Both the position numbers and the translations under genes were made by a program. The notes under the pieces were generated by a model that ran no database searches, was not told the origin of the DNA, and saw only the letters and a program-made list of their open reading frames with translations. Of a DNA stretch of 64,000 nt, positions 11,209 through 23,351 are shown piece after piece. This stretch comes from Liriodendron chinense (taxonomy: Eukaryota; Streptophyta; Magnoliopsida; Magnoliales; Magnoliaceae). Positions within the stretch are counted from its first letter, which is position 1; each line of letters begins with the position of its first letter. Location of the stretch: assembly GCA_003013855.2 (NCBI GenBank), contig PVNU02002762.1, positions 1-64,000 on the forward strand. The letters are read 5' to 3'.

Positions 11209-11732
11209 TATAATATTATATGTAATATATTATATTTATAATAAATTCTAATCGAATTGAACACGAATTGAACCCATTTTAGGATGTGTTCCAAAAAATT
11301 AATCAGAGCTAAATCTCATGTGGCCTACACTATAGGAAACAAGGTTGATCGAGTGCTCGCCATTAAAAATATCCTCGGGCTCACTTGAAGAAGATTTTCA
11401 ATGTGTATTTGCCATACAACTCATTGATAAGGTCAAACAAACCTGGATGTAAGGAAAAGTCAAATTTCACTTTCAGCTTGATCCAAAACTTTTGTGGCCT
11501 ATAATTATAAAAAGTTTTAATGGCCATTCACCAATTTTTACATTGGTGTGGTCCATCAGAGATTTTGATCTTCTTAATTTTTTGAATGTTGTCATGAAAT
11601 CAGCAAAACTGAACCGACCTGAGCGAGGCTTCATTGGTTCAGTTCGGTTGTTAAATATTCAAAACTGATTGAGTCAGTTCGGTCGGGCATCGCCCCTCAA
11701 AACCGAACCATGCACAGCCCTACCCTTAGGCT

Positions 11733-12255
11733 GGTTTGATTGGAGGTAAATGAAATGAAAGTAAATACATAAAGATGATTTTTACCATGTTTTATAGAGA
11801 GAAGGCATTCCACCTTGAAAACTATGTAAATTTCAACCCCTTTTCAAATCAAAACTCTGTGGGCCTCACCATGATGTATGTGTTATATCCACACCACTCA
11901 TTTACTCTTTCAAATCATTTTAGGACATGATGCCAAAAATGAGACAAATCCAAAGATCAAGTGGACCACACCATAGATACCAGTAGGTTCAATGATAGAA
12001 GTAATTATTCTTATTATGGTCCACTTAATCTTTGGATCTCCCTCATTTTTTTTGGCTCATGCCCTTAGAATGATTTGGAAAAATGGATGGATAGTGTGGA
12101 TATAATATATACATCATGCTGGGCCTACATGATTTTGGTACATAGCACACTACCCAATGTAAGACTTTCTGGGACAACGGGCATTTCTAAGGAAACAGTA
12201 ATGCAAGTAATCATTACTTATTTACGCTCATTTCATTTCTCAAGATCGTTCGACC
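11733..12255. mobile_element. Palindromic MITE, short-core variant
   Basis: Inverted halves GATGTATGTGTTATATCC (11872) and its reversed partner near 12110, with an outer inverted pair built on GTAAATGAAATGA. The same variant, including its outer sequence, recurs at 16268-16660. Sequence 11209-11732 holds no gene; it has an AT-rich tract and degenerate MITE-like words. Confidence 0.6.
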
Positions 12256-12294
12256 AAAGTGATTTTCTAAAATGAGTGAGCAGGTGTGACTTAA

Positions 12295-12835
12295 ATGATG
12301 GTTGGTCTAATAATGATCAGGCCATTTGTAATATTATCACATAGACCATTCATTTCCTTGTGCGTTAAATGGACTGTTAAGATCATCCAAAGAAGTGGTT
12401 TCTTGAGATGGACGGGCAACTAAGGGTATGATCCACATGATGGATAAGTCTATGTTAATAAATGCACCATTTGCAATATAGACCATCTATTTCCATAGCC
12501 ATTAAATGGACAATTAAGATAATATGAGAAAAGTGTTTTTTTCTTTTCTTTATAGTAATTGGCAATAAAGAGTGGGACCATATGATGGATGATTTAGATC
12601 AATGTCCGGACCATTTGTAGTGTAATAAATATGAATGCCCATTATTCTAACCCTTGAATGGGCAGTTATGATTTTTCAATAAAAATGTTTTTTTTTTTTT
12701 TTTTTTTTTTACAGGACGCGCAATCAAGAGTGAGAACTAAATGATGGATGGTCTAGATGAATGATCAGACCATCGTATGATCAATATGTAGCCATTCATT
12801 TCTTTAGCCATTGTGGATCACATGTGAAAATTTTG
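12295..12835. repeat. Degenerate 140-157 bp tandem repeat, four units
   Basis: Units start at about 12298, 12438, 12584 and 12741 with GATGGATGRTCTAGAT-like sequence and share GACCATTTGTA, ATTCATTTC..AGCCATT and GGCAAT.AAGAGTG. A long T-run (12690-12711) lies in unit 3. Confidence 0.75.
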
Positions 12836-12940
12836 CTCACAAGAGCAAGATCCAATCCATTTATCAATTTGACCGCACATATAATTGACATTCAGAGTTG
12901 TAGTTGATGATTTAATGAAGTGGGCAACACTTGTTCATTT

Positions 12941-13024
12941 AACTCGGATGCTTTTTAAATAAATAAATAGTTCACCACACATTTAACTCGGATGCTTTTT
13001 AAATAAATAAATAGCTCACCACGT
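12941..13024. repeat. 44-bp tandem duplication
   Basis: AACTCGGATGCTTTTTAAATA recurs at 12941 and 12985 with nearly identical surroundings. Sequence 13025-13480 has no feature I recognise. Confidence 0.9.
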
Positions 13025-13487
13025 ATGTAATTCCTCGGTAATTTCTAACTTCCCGTGTATCATCCATGGCACTCTGAAAGAGTATCAAAGTGTTTCTCTA
13101 GCAACAATTGAAGATGAAAACGTAAGTATTACCGCTACAATGCTGCAACTTGGGTTCCTGTCAACCCAAAACCAATTGACTCAACCTGAGTTTAGGTTGG
13201 GTTGTCATGGTCTTCGGCTTCATGTACTAGTATCCACCTGGTTGTCGAAGCAAATATTATTTTTGGTCCAGTGCATGAGTACCATCCAATGTGGGTCCCA
13301 CATGGCAGCCTTGATTTGGGTCTCCGAATTTTAAGAAAACCCCACACTGGTGATTTAAAATTTCTGCATGATATGGGCCTAGATAATTAGCTAGTGGGTT
13401 CTTTAGGTGCGGGTTCAATTACTCGGCTCATGAGCAGGGCCTGATCAAATCTTCTCCCGGCCTGGCCCGGTTGCAGCCTTACTTTCG

Positions 13488-13925
13488 TGGGACCAGCATG
13501 AGAAATACTGCAGCCCGCATGGTGTATGTGTTCTATCCAGGTCGTCCATCCATTTTGCCATATTATTTTAGGGCATGACCCAAAAGAATGAGGTAGATCC
13601 AAATCACAGGTTGACCACACCACAGGAAAACAATATTGATTGAATGTCCACCATTAAAAACTCCCAACGGTCATTCGCCATCCAACCTATTGATAAGGTC
13701 ACACATACCTGGATGAAGGGAAAACGCAAATATCACCTTGATCCAAAACTTCCGTGCTCCCCCCAAACGATTTTGAACGGTAAGCATTCAATCCCCACTG
13801 TTTCCTGTGATGTGGTCCACCTGAGATTTGTATCTGCCTCATTTTTTGGCTCGTTCCCTAAAATGATCTGGAAAAATGGATGGACGGCGTGGATAGTGGT
13901 GGATCCCATAGAGCTTCGACACCAG
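13488..13925. mobile_element. Palindromic MITE copy
   Basis: Left half GTGTATGTGTTCTATCC / CATCCATTTTGCC and right half GAAAAATGGATGGACGG are inverted partners; the centre has the family words TTGATAAGGTCACA and CTGGATGAAGGGAAAA. Confidence 0.75.
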
Positions 13926-14010
13926 TTAGCTGGCTAGTGCTTCGGTAACTAGCCAAATCCCGTCCTAATCTCTCCAACTTTTTAGTATTCTAAACCCACG
14001 CTCTGGTACT

Positions 14011-14268
14011 AGTCAGCTAATGTACAAGCCACCACATATGCCAACGTGGCATACACTTGAAATATCCAAGCCATCCATCATGTGGACCCCACCATGTAGA
14101 TGCTATTGGCAAAGGTCATCTAATTAATCAGCAAATGTGCCATAATATTAAAAATAAGTGGACCAACCTGATTCTTAGGACAGAGAATCTGCCCTTTTGA
14201 TGGATGGCTTGGATGCTGAACCTGTCTGCAACGCAGGCATATCTGGTGGGGTGTCTATTAGCTGACTT
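14011..14268. mobile_element. Second-family MITE with ~70-bp inverted ends
   Basis: Left AGTCAGCTAATGTACAAGCC ... CCAAGCCATCCATC pairs with the reverse complement of the right end (GATGGATGGCTTGG ... TTAGCTGACTTGTAC). It is not the family of 13488-13925. A further 13-bp perfect inverted pair, CAGCTGTGGAAAA, spans 14473-14645. Confidence 0.5.
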
Positions 14269-15094
14269 GTACACGTGTATGGCTTAGCAGGACTGGATCT
14301 TCTCTCTTTAATCAACAATTTAAAAGAAAAAAGATCTTGATTCTTTTTACTTTTTATGGTAATATGTTCAAGTGTCCACACTTTTCCCATCACTACTTTA
14401 TTTTCCACTTTATTCCTATGAAAATTCTTCAATGTGTTTCACACTCAAACGTGATACTTGCGCAGAAGATCTCAGCTGTGGAAAAGGTATCACCATAGAA
14501 ATGACCCTACGACGAGAGTTGGGCCAATCGACTCATTAGGTTGGCCATGTCATGCCTTTACATTGACTCAGTCTATTTACTGTCCGTTGATTTTGAGTGT
14601 GTAGCCACTTCATGAGTGGGGCATCCTGATTTTCCACAGCTGACCATATCTATGGTGTGGTCCACCGTTACAACACCAAGGCCGAAAGATAAAGTTCACA
14701 TGCAACACCATTTGTAGACTCTTATTTTCTTTCAAAATTTCAGAGGAACTTCTTGGGAAGTTTTCTTGTGATGTAATTTAATGAGGATATTCTTCCAAGG
14801 CCAGTTCATTTACAACCGTTGATACACGAGTGGGATAATGATTTAATTTGATCATGTCCATTCCTCTTCCTCCCATTTCTTAACCGAACATAATCAATTG
14901 GAAGCTTGAGCCCATCGGCTCTTATTCTTTTAAAGCTGGCTTGCTTGAAATTAGGGCTGTAATTTGGGTTAGGGTCAACCCAAATCCTATTGAGCCAATT
15001 AACCTAAGTTGGGTCCAGTTGTCTAGGTCCGGGTTACTTGGACATGCATGATAATACATGTTGAGGCTTGAACATGCACACATGCATAGTTTAG

Positions 15095-15475
15095 GGCATG
15101 TTTGGGCAATGGTATTAGACAAGTTTAGGTGGCATGGAATTGCATTTGGCCCGTGTCAATATCATTTGGTGTTTGATAACAACAAGAAGGTTTGGATTAA
15201 TCTTGAATATCACATATTCCAATGCCAATGATGGATTCTGCTAGATTTCAAAATTTGCTATAGTTGTGGCCCCCACATTGACATGTGTGTTTTATTAATA
15301 CTGTCCATCCATATGTGCCTTTTACATGTGACATTCAAGTTACATATGTGCAAAGGTGACCAAAATCAATTGTAAAATGTGGTCCGTGGATTACAATTCC
15401 ATGTTCCACCCTAGACTTTAGATAATATAGTGTATTTTTCTGGGAAAGATTTGTTCCCAAACATGGGTATGGATG
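15095..15475. mobile_element. Candidate PIF/hAT-like MITE
   Basis: GGGCATGTTTGGGCAATGG on the left and CCCAAACATGGG on the right are inverted, and TATTAGA / TCTAATAC and GGAATTGCA / CAATTCTAT inner pairs follow. This end type is common among small plant DNA elements. Target duplication not resolved. Sequence 14270-15094 otherwise shows no gene. Confidence 0.35.
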
Positions 15476-15779
15476 CTATTAATCCCATCTAATACAATTC
15501 TATCCTATGGAATGTGCATAGGTATTAGCACATGTGATACATGTAGATTCTTAAAAGTTAAATGGGACGTGTCTAGTGTTTGAAGTGTAAGAGGTTTATA
15601 AGATGAGCCTAATTGATCAACGGTCTAGATCTACTCAAGATCAGTTGGATATTATGATTGGGCATATCAATGGGCGAACTAGAGTTGTGATGAAACTCAA
15701 ATTTATGCCAGGAGTGGTGTACTTAGACTGTAATTCAGGCAGTAATAATGCAGGGGCATTTTCACACCGGGCTCGAGTG

Positions 15780-15970
15780 GGGCGGCTTGTGGACTCAGGA
15801 GCACACTTGGTGTGGGGTCGGCTGTGGACTCAGCGCCTGTGGACTCAGGGGGACCGTGGATTCGGACCCACCCGTGGATTCGGGGCCCACGTAGGAGGAT
15901 TCGACCGAGGGCCTAGGGTGACCCGTGGATTCGGGGCCCTGAGGTGAACCCGTGGATTCGGGGCTCTCTC
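15780..15970. repeat. GC-rich short repeat, CCCGTGGATTCGGGG type
   Basis: At least four spaced copies of CCGTGGATTCGGRSCC with GGACTCAGG variants before them. Composition is far more GC-rich than the surroundings. The sequence that follows (to about 16080) has LTR-like words such as TAACAGTTCGAGCTTTT, but I could not delimit an element. Confidence 0.6.
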
Positions 15971-16267
15971 AACCTGAGCTATGAGATAAAGGGATTAATT
16001 CGCCACACTCTAACAGTTCGAGCTTTTAGAGCAAGTGGTTAGTTGTCCTGCATCAAGTGCTCTGATGAGTTTGAAATCTAAAAGATTGGGAGGCTTTCAA
16101 GAAAAGCTTAGATGGGTTACAAACTATCTTTTCTCCTCTATCTATTTAGCACGAAGCTATTCTTCCCATCAAGCTTAGGGTTGCAAAATACTCCAGCATC
16201 ACTTGTGGCACATCTACATGTGGCAAATGTAGAACATTGCATGTATACAAAAGATAGTTACTTATTC

Positions 16268-16660
16268 ATAAAATTAATAGAAAATTGGTTTGATTGGAGG
16301 TAAGTGAAAGGAAATGATAGTAAATACATAACGATGATCTTTACACTGCTTGATAGAGAGATGGAATTCCACGTCTAAAACTACGCAAATTTCAACCTCT
16401 TTTCAAAGAAAAACTCTGTAGGCCTCACCATGATGTATGTGTTATATCCACACCACTCATTCACCCTTTCAAATCATTTTAGGACATGAGGCCAAAAATG
16501 AGACAAATCCAAAGATCAAGTGGACCACACCATCGATACCAGTAGGTTCAATGTTCAATGGTAGACGTAGTTATTCTTATTGTGGTCCACTTGAGCTTTG
16601 GATCTCCCTCATTTTTGGGCTCATGCCCTTAGAATGATTTGGACAAATGAATGGATGGTG
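16268..16660. mobile_element. Palindromic MITE, short-core variant, truncated on the right
   Basis: Near-identical layout to 11733-12255 up to GAATGGATGGTGTG, where it stops and the receptor relic begins. The junction removed the MITE's right end and the downstream part of the gene together. Confidence 0.65.
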
Positions 16661-16678
16661 TGCCCATTTGGACCCAAC

Positions 16679-16909
16679 TACCATATACCAACATACAAAT
16701 TAGCGGAATCCTCCGGACGGAAGAGTCCCAGAGTGAAATCTCCACTTTCTGATGATGTTAGCCTTTGCCAGATCATGATCGATTCCCCCATAGATAGGGT
16801 ATTTGCTGCGTGGGAAGATAGCATGCAAAAGAGGATAAGAGGAAGAAGAAAGAGATAGAAGCAACCATACAAGAATCAGACCATCCATTGATGTTTCTAT
16901 GGTTTCCAT
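16679..16909 (-). pseudogene. 5' fragment of a gene 1-like S-domain receptor
   Basis: From the Met at 16909 the sequence matches the signal peptide and first B-lectin strands of gene 1 (SSHAANTLS, GESIM, GDFTLG, YVGIW), with a frameshift inside the signal-peptide region, and stops at the MITE junction after about 75 codons. It is joined to copy 3 of the upstream flank, so this is a truncated duplicate of the whole gene 1 5' region. Confidence 0.85.
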
Positions 16910-16972
16910 TGCCCCTATTTTTCTGTGTAGAAGCACTAGGAGAAGAAAAGTCTTTGGAAAGCAGCTCTTTTT

Positions 16973-17345
16973 GTTTCCAACTGCAATGATGAGTACTGAA
17001 TAATCACGTAAGTTTCATAAAGATTCCACACGCACCCTACTTTCTACTCACGGAAAAGTCACTCAGACTAGTCAACAGTTCAGATGGGCCTTGGAAAATG
17101 TATGGTCTGGAACGTCGACTAGTCAGTGGTCAACATACAACGCACAAATAGGGACCAACTATGATGGTTAGGTGATAAAATCTTATGGATAACCCTAAAG
17201 GCTGGTCAGTGCATTTATTTATTTATGTTTATTTTTATTTATTTTTTACTTCCCCTGAATGTAGACTGATACTCAGATTGTTCCAAGTCGTTCATTTCCA
17301 AACTAATAAGATGGTTCTCACCATTGATCTGTGCTATTCTTGCTA
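16973..17345 (-). repeat. Gene 1 upstream flank, copy 3 (uninterrupted)
   Basis: The only copy without insertions; it gives the original order of the pieces at 5151-5350, 7582-7877 and 10081-10152. The next 390 bases (17346-17735) show nothing recognisable. Confidence 0.85.
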
Positions 17346-17734
17346 TGTTACTCTGCCAGCATAGGGTCATACACATACCAGATGTGACTCAGTAAGTCTC
17401 AATTTTCATTACTTTTTAAAGAAAAATTTAGATGAGGGTACTCTTTCTCTCTTCATCCCTAAAAAGGCACTTCTGCTTAATTTTTAATAGTCCAGTCAGT
17501 ATTTGGTAAAATATAAATTACTCATGAATTTTTGTGGTAAAAAGCCCACGTGCAAGGATGGTTGGATGATCAGGACCATCCTTCTATTACGATGGTGATC
17601 CAAGTCCCTGCGCTAAGAGAATGATAATTGAATGTTGATGGGCTGTACTACAGAGATTGTCAATATTCCATTTCCAACTCAATAAATCAACGCATGAATA
17701 TGATTAGATCAGTTTGACACGTACACGCTGGTGC

Positions 17735-18110
17735 CAATCAAATGAACGATTCCATCCATTTTTGCCGTATCATTTGAAGATACAAGCCCAAAAATGAGCC
17801 AGTTCAAAGCTTCAAGTGGTCTGGGGAGTAAACACCTACGGTTGAAAACCTTTCGGAGGCACAAATGTTTTGGATCAAACTAATATTTGTATTTTCCATT
17901 CATCAAGGTCTATGTGATATTATGTACAGGTTGTATGTAAATTAACTATCACAGTGGACCCTAGGAAGGTTTCAATGGTGGGTGTCATTATCACTGCTGA
18001 CTCCCTGTGATGTGATCCACTTGAGATATGGATATGCTTAGATTTTGGGCTTATTCTCTAAAATGATATAGAAAAATGGATGGACGGTGTAGATAAAACC
18101 AGTACATCAC
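17735..18110. mobile_element. Palindromic MITE copy, degenerate
   Basis: CCATCCATTTTTGCC at the left and GAAAAATGGATGGACGG at the right, with the family centre (CATCAAGGTCTATGTGA, CAGTGGACCCTAGGAAGG). Confidence 0.6.
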
Positions 18111-18440
18111 CTAGCCGGTCAAAGCCCATGTCCGTTCATAGGGGCGGGCGGAAAGAGTGCCATGTCCGGTTACTAGCGGTCTGGACATGGGACATCTTTT
18201 AAAGTCAAGGTCTTGCTACCAAAAGAGTAAAAAATGAAAGGAAAAAAAAAAAAAAAAGGATGGACGGTGTTGATAAAAAGCATACATCATGGTGGCCCCT
18301 CCTAGCCTTTGTCCGTACCTAGCTAGGGACGGGAAGGGTAGCACCCAACCCGCGTCCTATGCTGAAATAATGACATGTCCTGTTACTAGTCGTGTTGAGT
18401 ACTCTTGGCATCTTTTAAAGTCAAGGTCATGCTGGGCCAT
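18085..18440. repeat. Tandem duplication of a MITE end plus flank
   Basis: TGGACGGTGTAGATAAAA ... ATGTCC..TTACTAG ... CATCTTTTAAAGTCAAGGTC occurs twice (from about 18077 and 18262), separated by an A-run. Sequence 18441-18705 is featureless. Confidence 0.65.
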
Positions 18441-18709
18441 ACTTTTATCATTTGTAATTTTATTATGGTTTTTTTTTTTCAAATAACAACATATGTTTTA
18501 TGCTATTTCTTAAAAAATGCCTGCTTTCAAAATAATTAAAACAAACTGCTTAAGTTTTCTGCTATCAGGCATTCGGACACCCGACGTGACATCCCGTTTG
18601 GTTATACAGGGTTTTGAAAACGTATTCAATAGAAAGGCAAAACTACCCTCCACTAAACATGGGACATGGTTATTGTTCTAGAGTCGTCCATGTCCAAAGC
18701 AAAGTGAGA

Positions 18710-18835
18710 CCAACTGTGGTGTGATGAGAAACCCATCTTGTTCATATGTTTTTCCATATTGTTTTAAGGTATGAACAAAAAAATGAGGCAGATCCAAAGC
18801 TCAAGTAGGCAACACAATAGAAAAGAATGGAGATT
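18710..18835. mobile_element. Palindromic MITE, left half only
   Basis: Contains GTTTTTCCATATTGTTTTAAGG, AATGAGGCAGATCCAAAGC. No right half follows. Confidence 0.5.
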
Positions 18836-19214
18836 GTACGCCTGTAGTGGAAGCATTTGTCTATAGAAGCATTGTATCAAGTTAATAATTTTGGTTTTTT
18901 TGGGCTCATCTCAGTAACAATGATCTTATTAACGGTTGGGCCTTTTGTAAATGGTATGAGGAATAATCGGCTAAAGATATTCAAGCCAAAACAAAAGAGA
19001 AAGAAGAAATGTATGACTGTCAAGAGCAAACACCTGCAACACCCTCTTTGAATGCATCATCAACACACAGAAGTTAAGGAGTACATTCCATCTCTCCTGG
19101 AAGTACTCCATCAAATTAAAGTTCAGCTAGCTCTTCCTCATCTGTAACACCAATCAGGATACACGCATGTTATAAGCATATCCCGTGATGCCTTTTCTTT
19201 CATCTTGGTCACCT

Positions 19215-19350
19215 CATCAATCACTGTTTGAGTATCCATACAACATGGCTTCATCATTGTATAGATAAAAGAGATCAAATTTCATAGATCATTTGATATA
19301 TCTGAAGATCCTTTTTGCAGCAAGCCAATATGATTCTTTTGGTACTTTCA
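19215..19350 (-). pseudogene. Ty1/copia reverse transcriptase C-terminal fragment
   Basis: The minus strand reads VPKESYWLAAKRIFRYIK, then a stop, then about 25 further codons ending GYSNSD. This is the usual junction between copia reverse transcriptase and RNase H. The stop replaces a residue that is usually Gly. Nothing more of the element is recognisable in 18836-19214. Confidence 0.65.
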
Positions 19351-19389
19351 TGTATCCTTTATAAATGGTTTGAATTGCGTATAAACCTC

Positions 19390-19565
19390 ATGCTAGAGCC
19401 CAAAAAGGTTTGAACGTAAGCAATCCTTTCCATTGTTTCCAGTCATGTGGCCCACTTGAGTTTCAAATCTAAATAAATTTTTGAATCATATCTTAGCATG
19501 AGCTGCCAAAATGGATGAACCGTGTGTATTTCTTACAAACATCACAGTGGGCCCCACCAATGGTA
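19390..19565. mobile_element. Palindromic MITE, right half only
   Basis: Has the right-half words CAGTCATGTGGCCCACTTGAG and a degenerate ATGGATGAACCGTG end. Confidence 0.45.
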
Positions 19566-19671
19566 AGTGAGCAAAGGTCAGGTCATTCAACCATCGTGTC
19601 AGCATGAAATTGCGTCTAAAAAGGGAGAGGATTGTGTAGCATTAGCTACACTGATCAACACGGTGTGCTCA

Positions 19672-20105
19672 TCATGGTATGGCCCAACTTGATATATGTA
19701 CTATATATCCATGTCGTCCATCCAGTTCTGTAGATCATTTTATGGCATGGTTCAAAAAATGAAGTAGATCCAAGCCTTATATGGATCAAAATACAGAAAA
19801 AAGTGATGACCGGCCATTAAAAACTTATTGTGGAAGATAATTTTTTTATCAAGCTGATATTTTTTTTCAATAATTCAGGTTAATTTGTATGACCTTATCA
19901 ACATGTTAGAATGAAAATAAATATTATGATTGGCCCTAGGCAGCTTTTAATGATGGGCGTTCAATTACGCACTGTTTCTTATGACATGGCTCTCCTTAGA
20001 TATGTACTTTTTTTTTTTGCTCGCAATCATGCTCTAAAATGATTTGGAAAAACAGATGAACGGCATGCATATTCAATATATGCATCACGATGGCCCCACT
20101 GTGAG
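19672..20105. mobile_element. Palindromic MITE copy, degenerate
   Basis: CCATGTCGTCCATCCAG at the left, AAACAGATGAACGGCATGC at the right; centre words TATCAAGCTGATATT and TATCAACATGTTAGAATG. Confidence 0.55.
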
Positions 20106-20199
20106 GGTTGCATTGTGTTTGGGGAGTCTGGTTCACACCTAATCCGCTACTTGAGAGGGAGATGGATGTGCCAGGAGTTGGAAGTTAGGGACCAGCATT

Positions 20200-20480
20200 G
20201 AAAACTTCCTAAGGCCCAACCTGATATTTATCAGGGCCATACAACCTGTTTATAAGGTCACATGGACATGGATGAATGGAAAATACAAGTATCAGCTTGA
20301 TCTGAAACTTTTGTGGTCTTAACATCATTTCAATGGTAGCAATTCAATCACCATTATTTTCATTGGTGTAGTTCACCAACAATTTGGATCTGCCTCATTT
20401 TTTTGGCTCATAGCCTCAAATGAGATGGCAAAACAAGTGGATAACATTGATTAAATAGACAGCATCGGTGGGCTCTATCG
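20200..20480. mobile_element. Palindromic MITE, right part
   Basis: TATAAGGTCACATGG, ATCAGCTTGATCTGAAAC and TTGGATCTGCCTCATTT are family words; the left half is missing. Sequence 20481-21730 has scattered degenerate family words and no gene. Confidence 0.5.
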
Positions 20481-21732
20481 TATCTTACACATGCCGGACC
20501 CATCAAATGGGGTGTAATTGTAAAAATGAAAAGATCGGGGGGCAATTTAAAGCTTTTTGACACTGGCTGTTTTCCGTCTCCAATCCTTACTCAAAGTCAA
20601 TGCAGTGGCTTTTTCTCCTTAGTAGTTTCAAGGGTTGAGTGGTTTGCTTTAAATATTTTAAAGGCGGACTCTTCTGCCCAATAACAATAAACATGTGCGG
20701 TTCTACTGAAAAAAATTAAAAAAAGGAACTTTCATTATTTTGTAACCGGGAATCTTGCTTTGGCTTTTGCGTAACTTTCCGACCATACGTGTCTTTTGTT
20801 TCTTTATTTTATCTGTCTTTTTCGTTTTGCTCGGGGAATTGTTGTGTGCCTCGCGCTAGGTGCCTACAAGAATTAATTTTTCTAGACGGGAGGAAACTAC
20901 TACTGTCAAGGAAATCCACACCGTCCATTGTGTAAAGCACCCCTTGTTTGCCCTTGATCCCAATAATCAGGTTGATTCAACACTTCTGTGGGCCATTAAG
21001 AAAAAAATTATACTTAAAACTGGTAAATTCACATGATGTGGTCTACCAAGAAAGCATATATGCCTGAAACCGTTAAATTCATGTGGTACGGTCCACCGTG
21101 AGTTTTAGGGCAGCAGGCTGTGTTGTAAATGAAGCTTAGAAAACTAATTGAACTAAATAAAATTAAAATAAGAAAAGAGGAAACTTATGGATTTGAAGAA
21201 GTTGAGGCGTGATTTAGAATTACTGGGCTTGAAATCGAATTTGCCTTTCCTTGAACCACGTCATAAGTGCAATAGGATTTTTCGAGCAATCGACCACCGT
21301 GATATAATGACTATCACCCGTTCTTAGTGGTGCACTCATTGTACACAGGCTCAGACCATTTGTAACCTTAACTTCAATGACAAAATACTTAAATCATTTT
21401 TGAAATTTTTTTCCACACACTTTAAAATCAGATGAACAAAGCCTATTTATAGACTTTGAGTGAATACCCTTAAGGTGTAGAGACACCCTCTCTCAAAACA
21501 AAAAGAAACATAACCTTTTGAAATAAAAAGCGAAGGTATGCAACCCTTTGGACTTACATCAAAAGACCTATTCGCCTGCGCACGCATGCACACACCCATG
21601 GCCATGACCATGGCTTGGCCCGACAAAAATTTTGAAACATTAATTTATTTTTAAAATAACTTAAAAATACAACAGGCTGCTTACCGCGTAACTCGGTCTA
21701 TGTGGGCTATATTATACAGAGTAAACTGTGGG

Positions 21733-22135
21733 GCCCATCATAATGTATGCGTGTAATCCACACTGTCCATCCATTTTACCCGATTATTTTAGAAAATTAG
21801 CCCAAATTGAAGCATATCCAAAGCTCAAGTTGATCACACCACAGGATGATACAACATGGATAATGACATCCACTGTTGAAACCTTCCTAGAGCCTGCAAC
21901 CATGTTTATTTGTCATCCAAACTGTTGATAAGTTTACACAGACATGGAAGAAGGGAAAAACTTCAACTTCTGCTCCCAAGGAGTTTTCAACCGTGGGCAT
22001 TCAATTCCCACTATTTTTTTTTGTTTTTTTAATGGTGTAGTCCACTCGAGCTTTGGATGTGCTACAATTTTGGGCTCATATGCTAAAATGAACTGGTAAC
22101 GGCATGGATAAGACACATACATCACAAGAGGTCTC
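21733..22135. mobile_element. Palindromic MITE copy
   Basis: CCACACTGTCCATCCATTTTACC on the left is answered by a degenerate GGCATGGATAAGACACATACATC on the right. Confidence 0.6.
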
Positions 22136-22194
22136 ACAGAGTTTCACAAAAGTGAGAGGTTAGGTTTAGGCTCAGGCTATGCATGATCATCACA

Positions 22195-22292
22195 TTCTGA
22201 GCTTTTGATTAGCCTGGACACATACTCTAGCAATTGCAAAATACTTCTCTGATGCAAATAAGATTGGAGAAGGGGGTTTTGGTCCTATATAC
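22195..22292 (+). pseudogene. Receptor-kinase exon 4 scrap (glycine loop)
   Basis: Plus-strand codons end in KIGEGGFGPIYK followed at once by GTATTG, the same phase-0 donor as exon 4 of both receptor genes. Upstream codons resemble the juxtamembrane part but contain stops. No other kinase exon is nearby, so this is an isolated relic. Sequence 22293-22766 shows no gene. Confidence 0.8.
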
Positions 22293-22766
22293 AAGGTATT
22301 GTTGCCGTCCTTATTAAGGCTTTTGATGGGCTTATCTTATCCGTGGGTCCACAAGGCTGATGATGAATGTTCAAGACATTAAGTAGGCCCCAGGCCTTAC
22401 TCCAGGGAAAGAATGGTAGATGGGCAGGGATCAGGCCGGTGCTTTCATACTATTGAGGGCTTCGTTGTAAGCCGGTCATGCCCAAATTTCCCCAATTTCA
22501 GCATTAAAGAGGCTCGCTTGGGCTTATCCTTGTACAGCCCAGGCCCACCTCTTCACGCAAAGAAAGAACTTTGATACTGTGATACGGTGATGGATGAAGA
22601 GAAACTATCTAAGATCGATCTATACGGTTCCCTGTTCCTAGTTGTTTTTTTGAGCCACTGCCTACCAAACCCAGCGGTAAGACTCAATCACTGGCGTATG
22701 GTTTACCAAGAGTGTACATGGATCAGCTGGGGTGTCTAGCTGAGTGGTACGAAAACTATACTTAAT

Positions 22767-23351
22767 TGATGTAGAACAGGTGGTGGACGCATGGCTCAGA
22801 TAGATCGGAGGAAAGAGTCCAAAAGAAGACAGCTGAAAATAACATAATTCGGTTGACCGACTGATTTAATTGGTCGATTAAAATTGAGTCAGAAAATCCT
22901 GATTGCTCATTGGATACTTCTGGAGAGGACAGATCATTGTTGGTCACCCGAAATTACTCTGAAAAATTCAATTTAGACTCTTTACAATTTTGAGACTTTT
23001 CGATCGATCGACTGGGTTGATTGATCGATTGATTGGTCGCCTTTGGTCGGTTGGCCGACCACGATCGATGGACGACGACTATTTTGCACATTTTTTCTGT
23101 TTTATTTCTTTAATTGCTTAAATAGCTTCTTAATTACATTTTAAGGTTACTTAGAATATTTAAACACTTTTTAAATTTGTTGTCCGAGTTAACTATCCTA
23201 TTATTCAATCTAATTTTTCGACTTTCGTCATTTTTTTTTTCCGACTTTTGTCATTTTTTCTCTCTCGTGAATTCAAGAAATGTCTTGTGCATTCAAGGTA
23301 GTTATCCCTGAGGAAGGCGGTGATCGACCTCACCACATCCTTCCTGCATCA
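22767..23351. mobile_element. 585-bp solo LTR
   Basis: Ends are TGATGTAG and CTGCATCA (inverted pair). Flanking pentamers are TTAAT (22762-22766) and TTATT (23352-23356), one mismatch. A repetitive GATCGATTG tract lies inside (22990-23070). No internal region or partner LTR is present. Sequence 23357-24912 holds no feature I can support. Confidence 0.6.
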
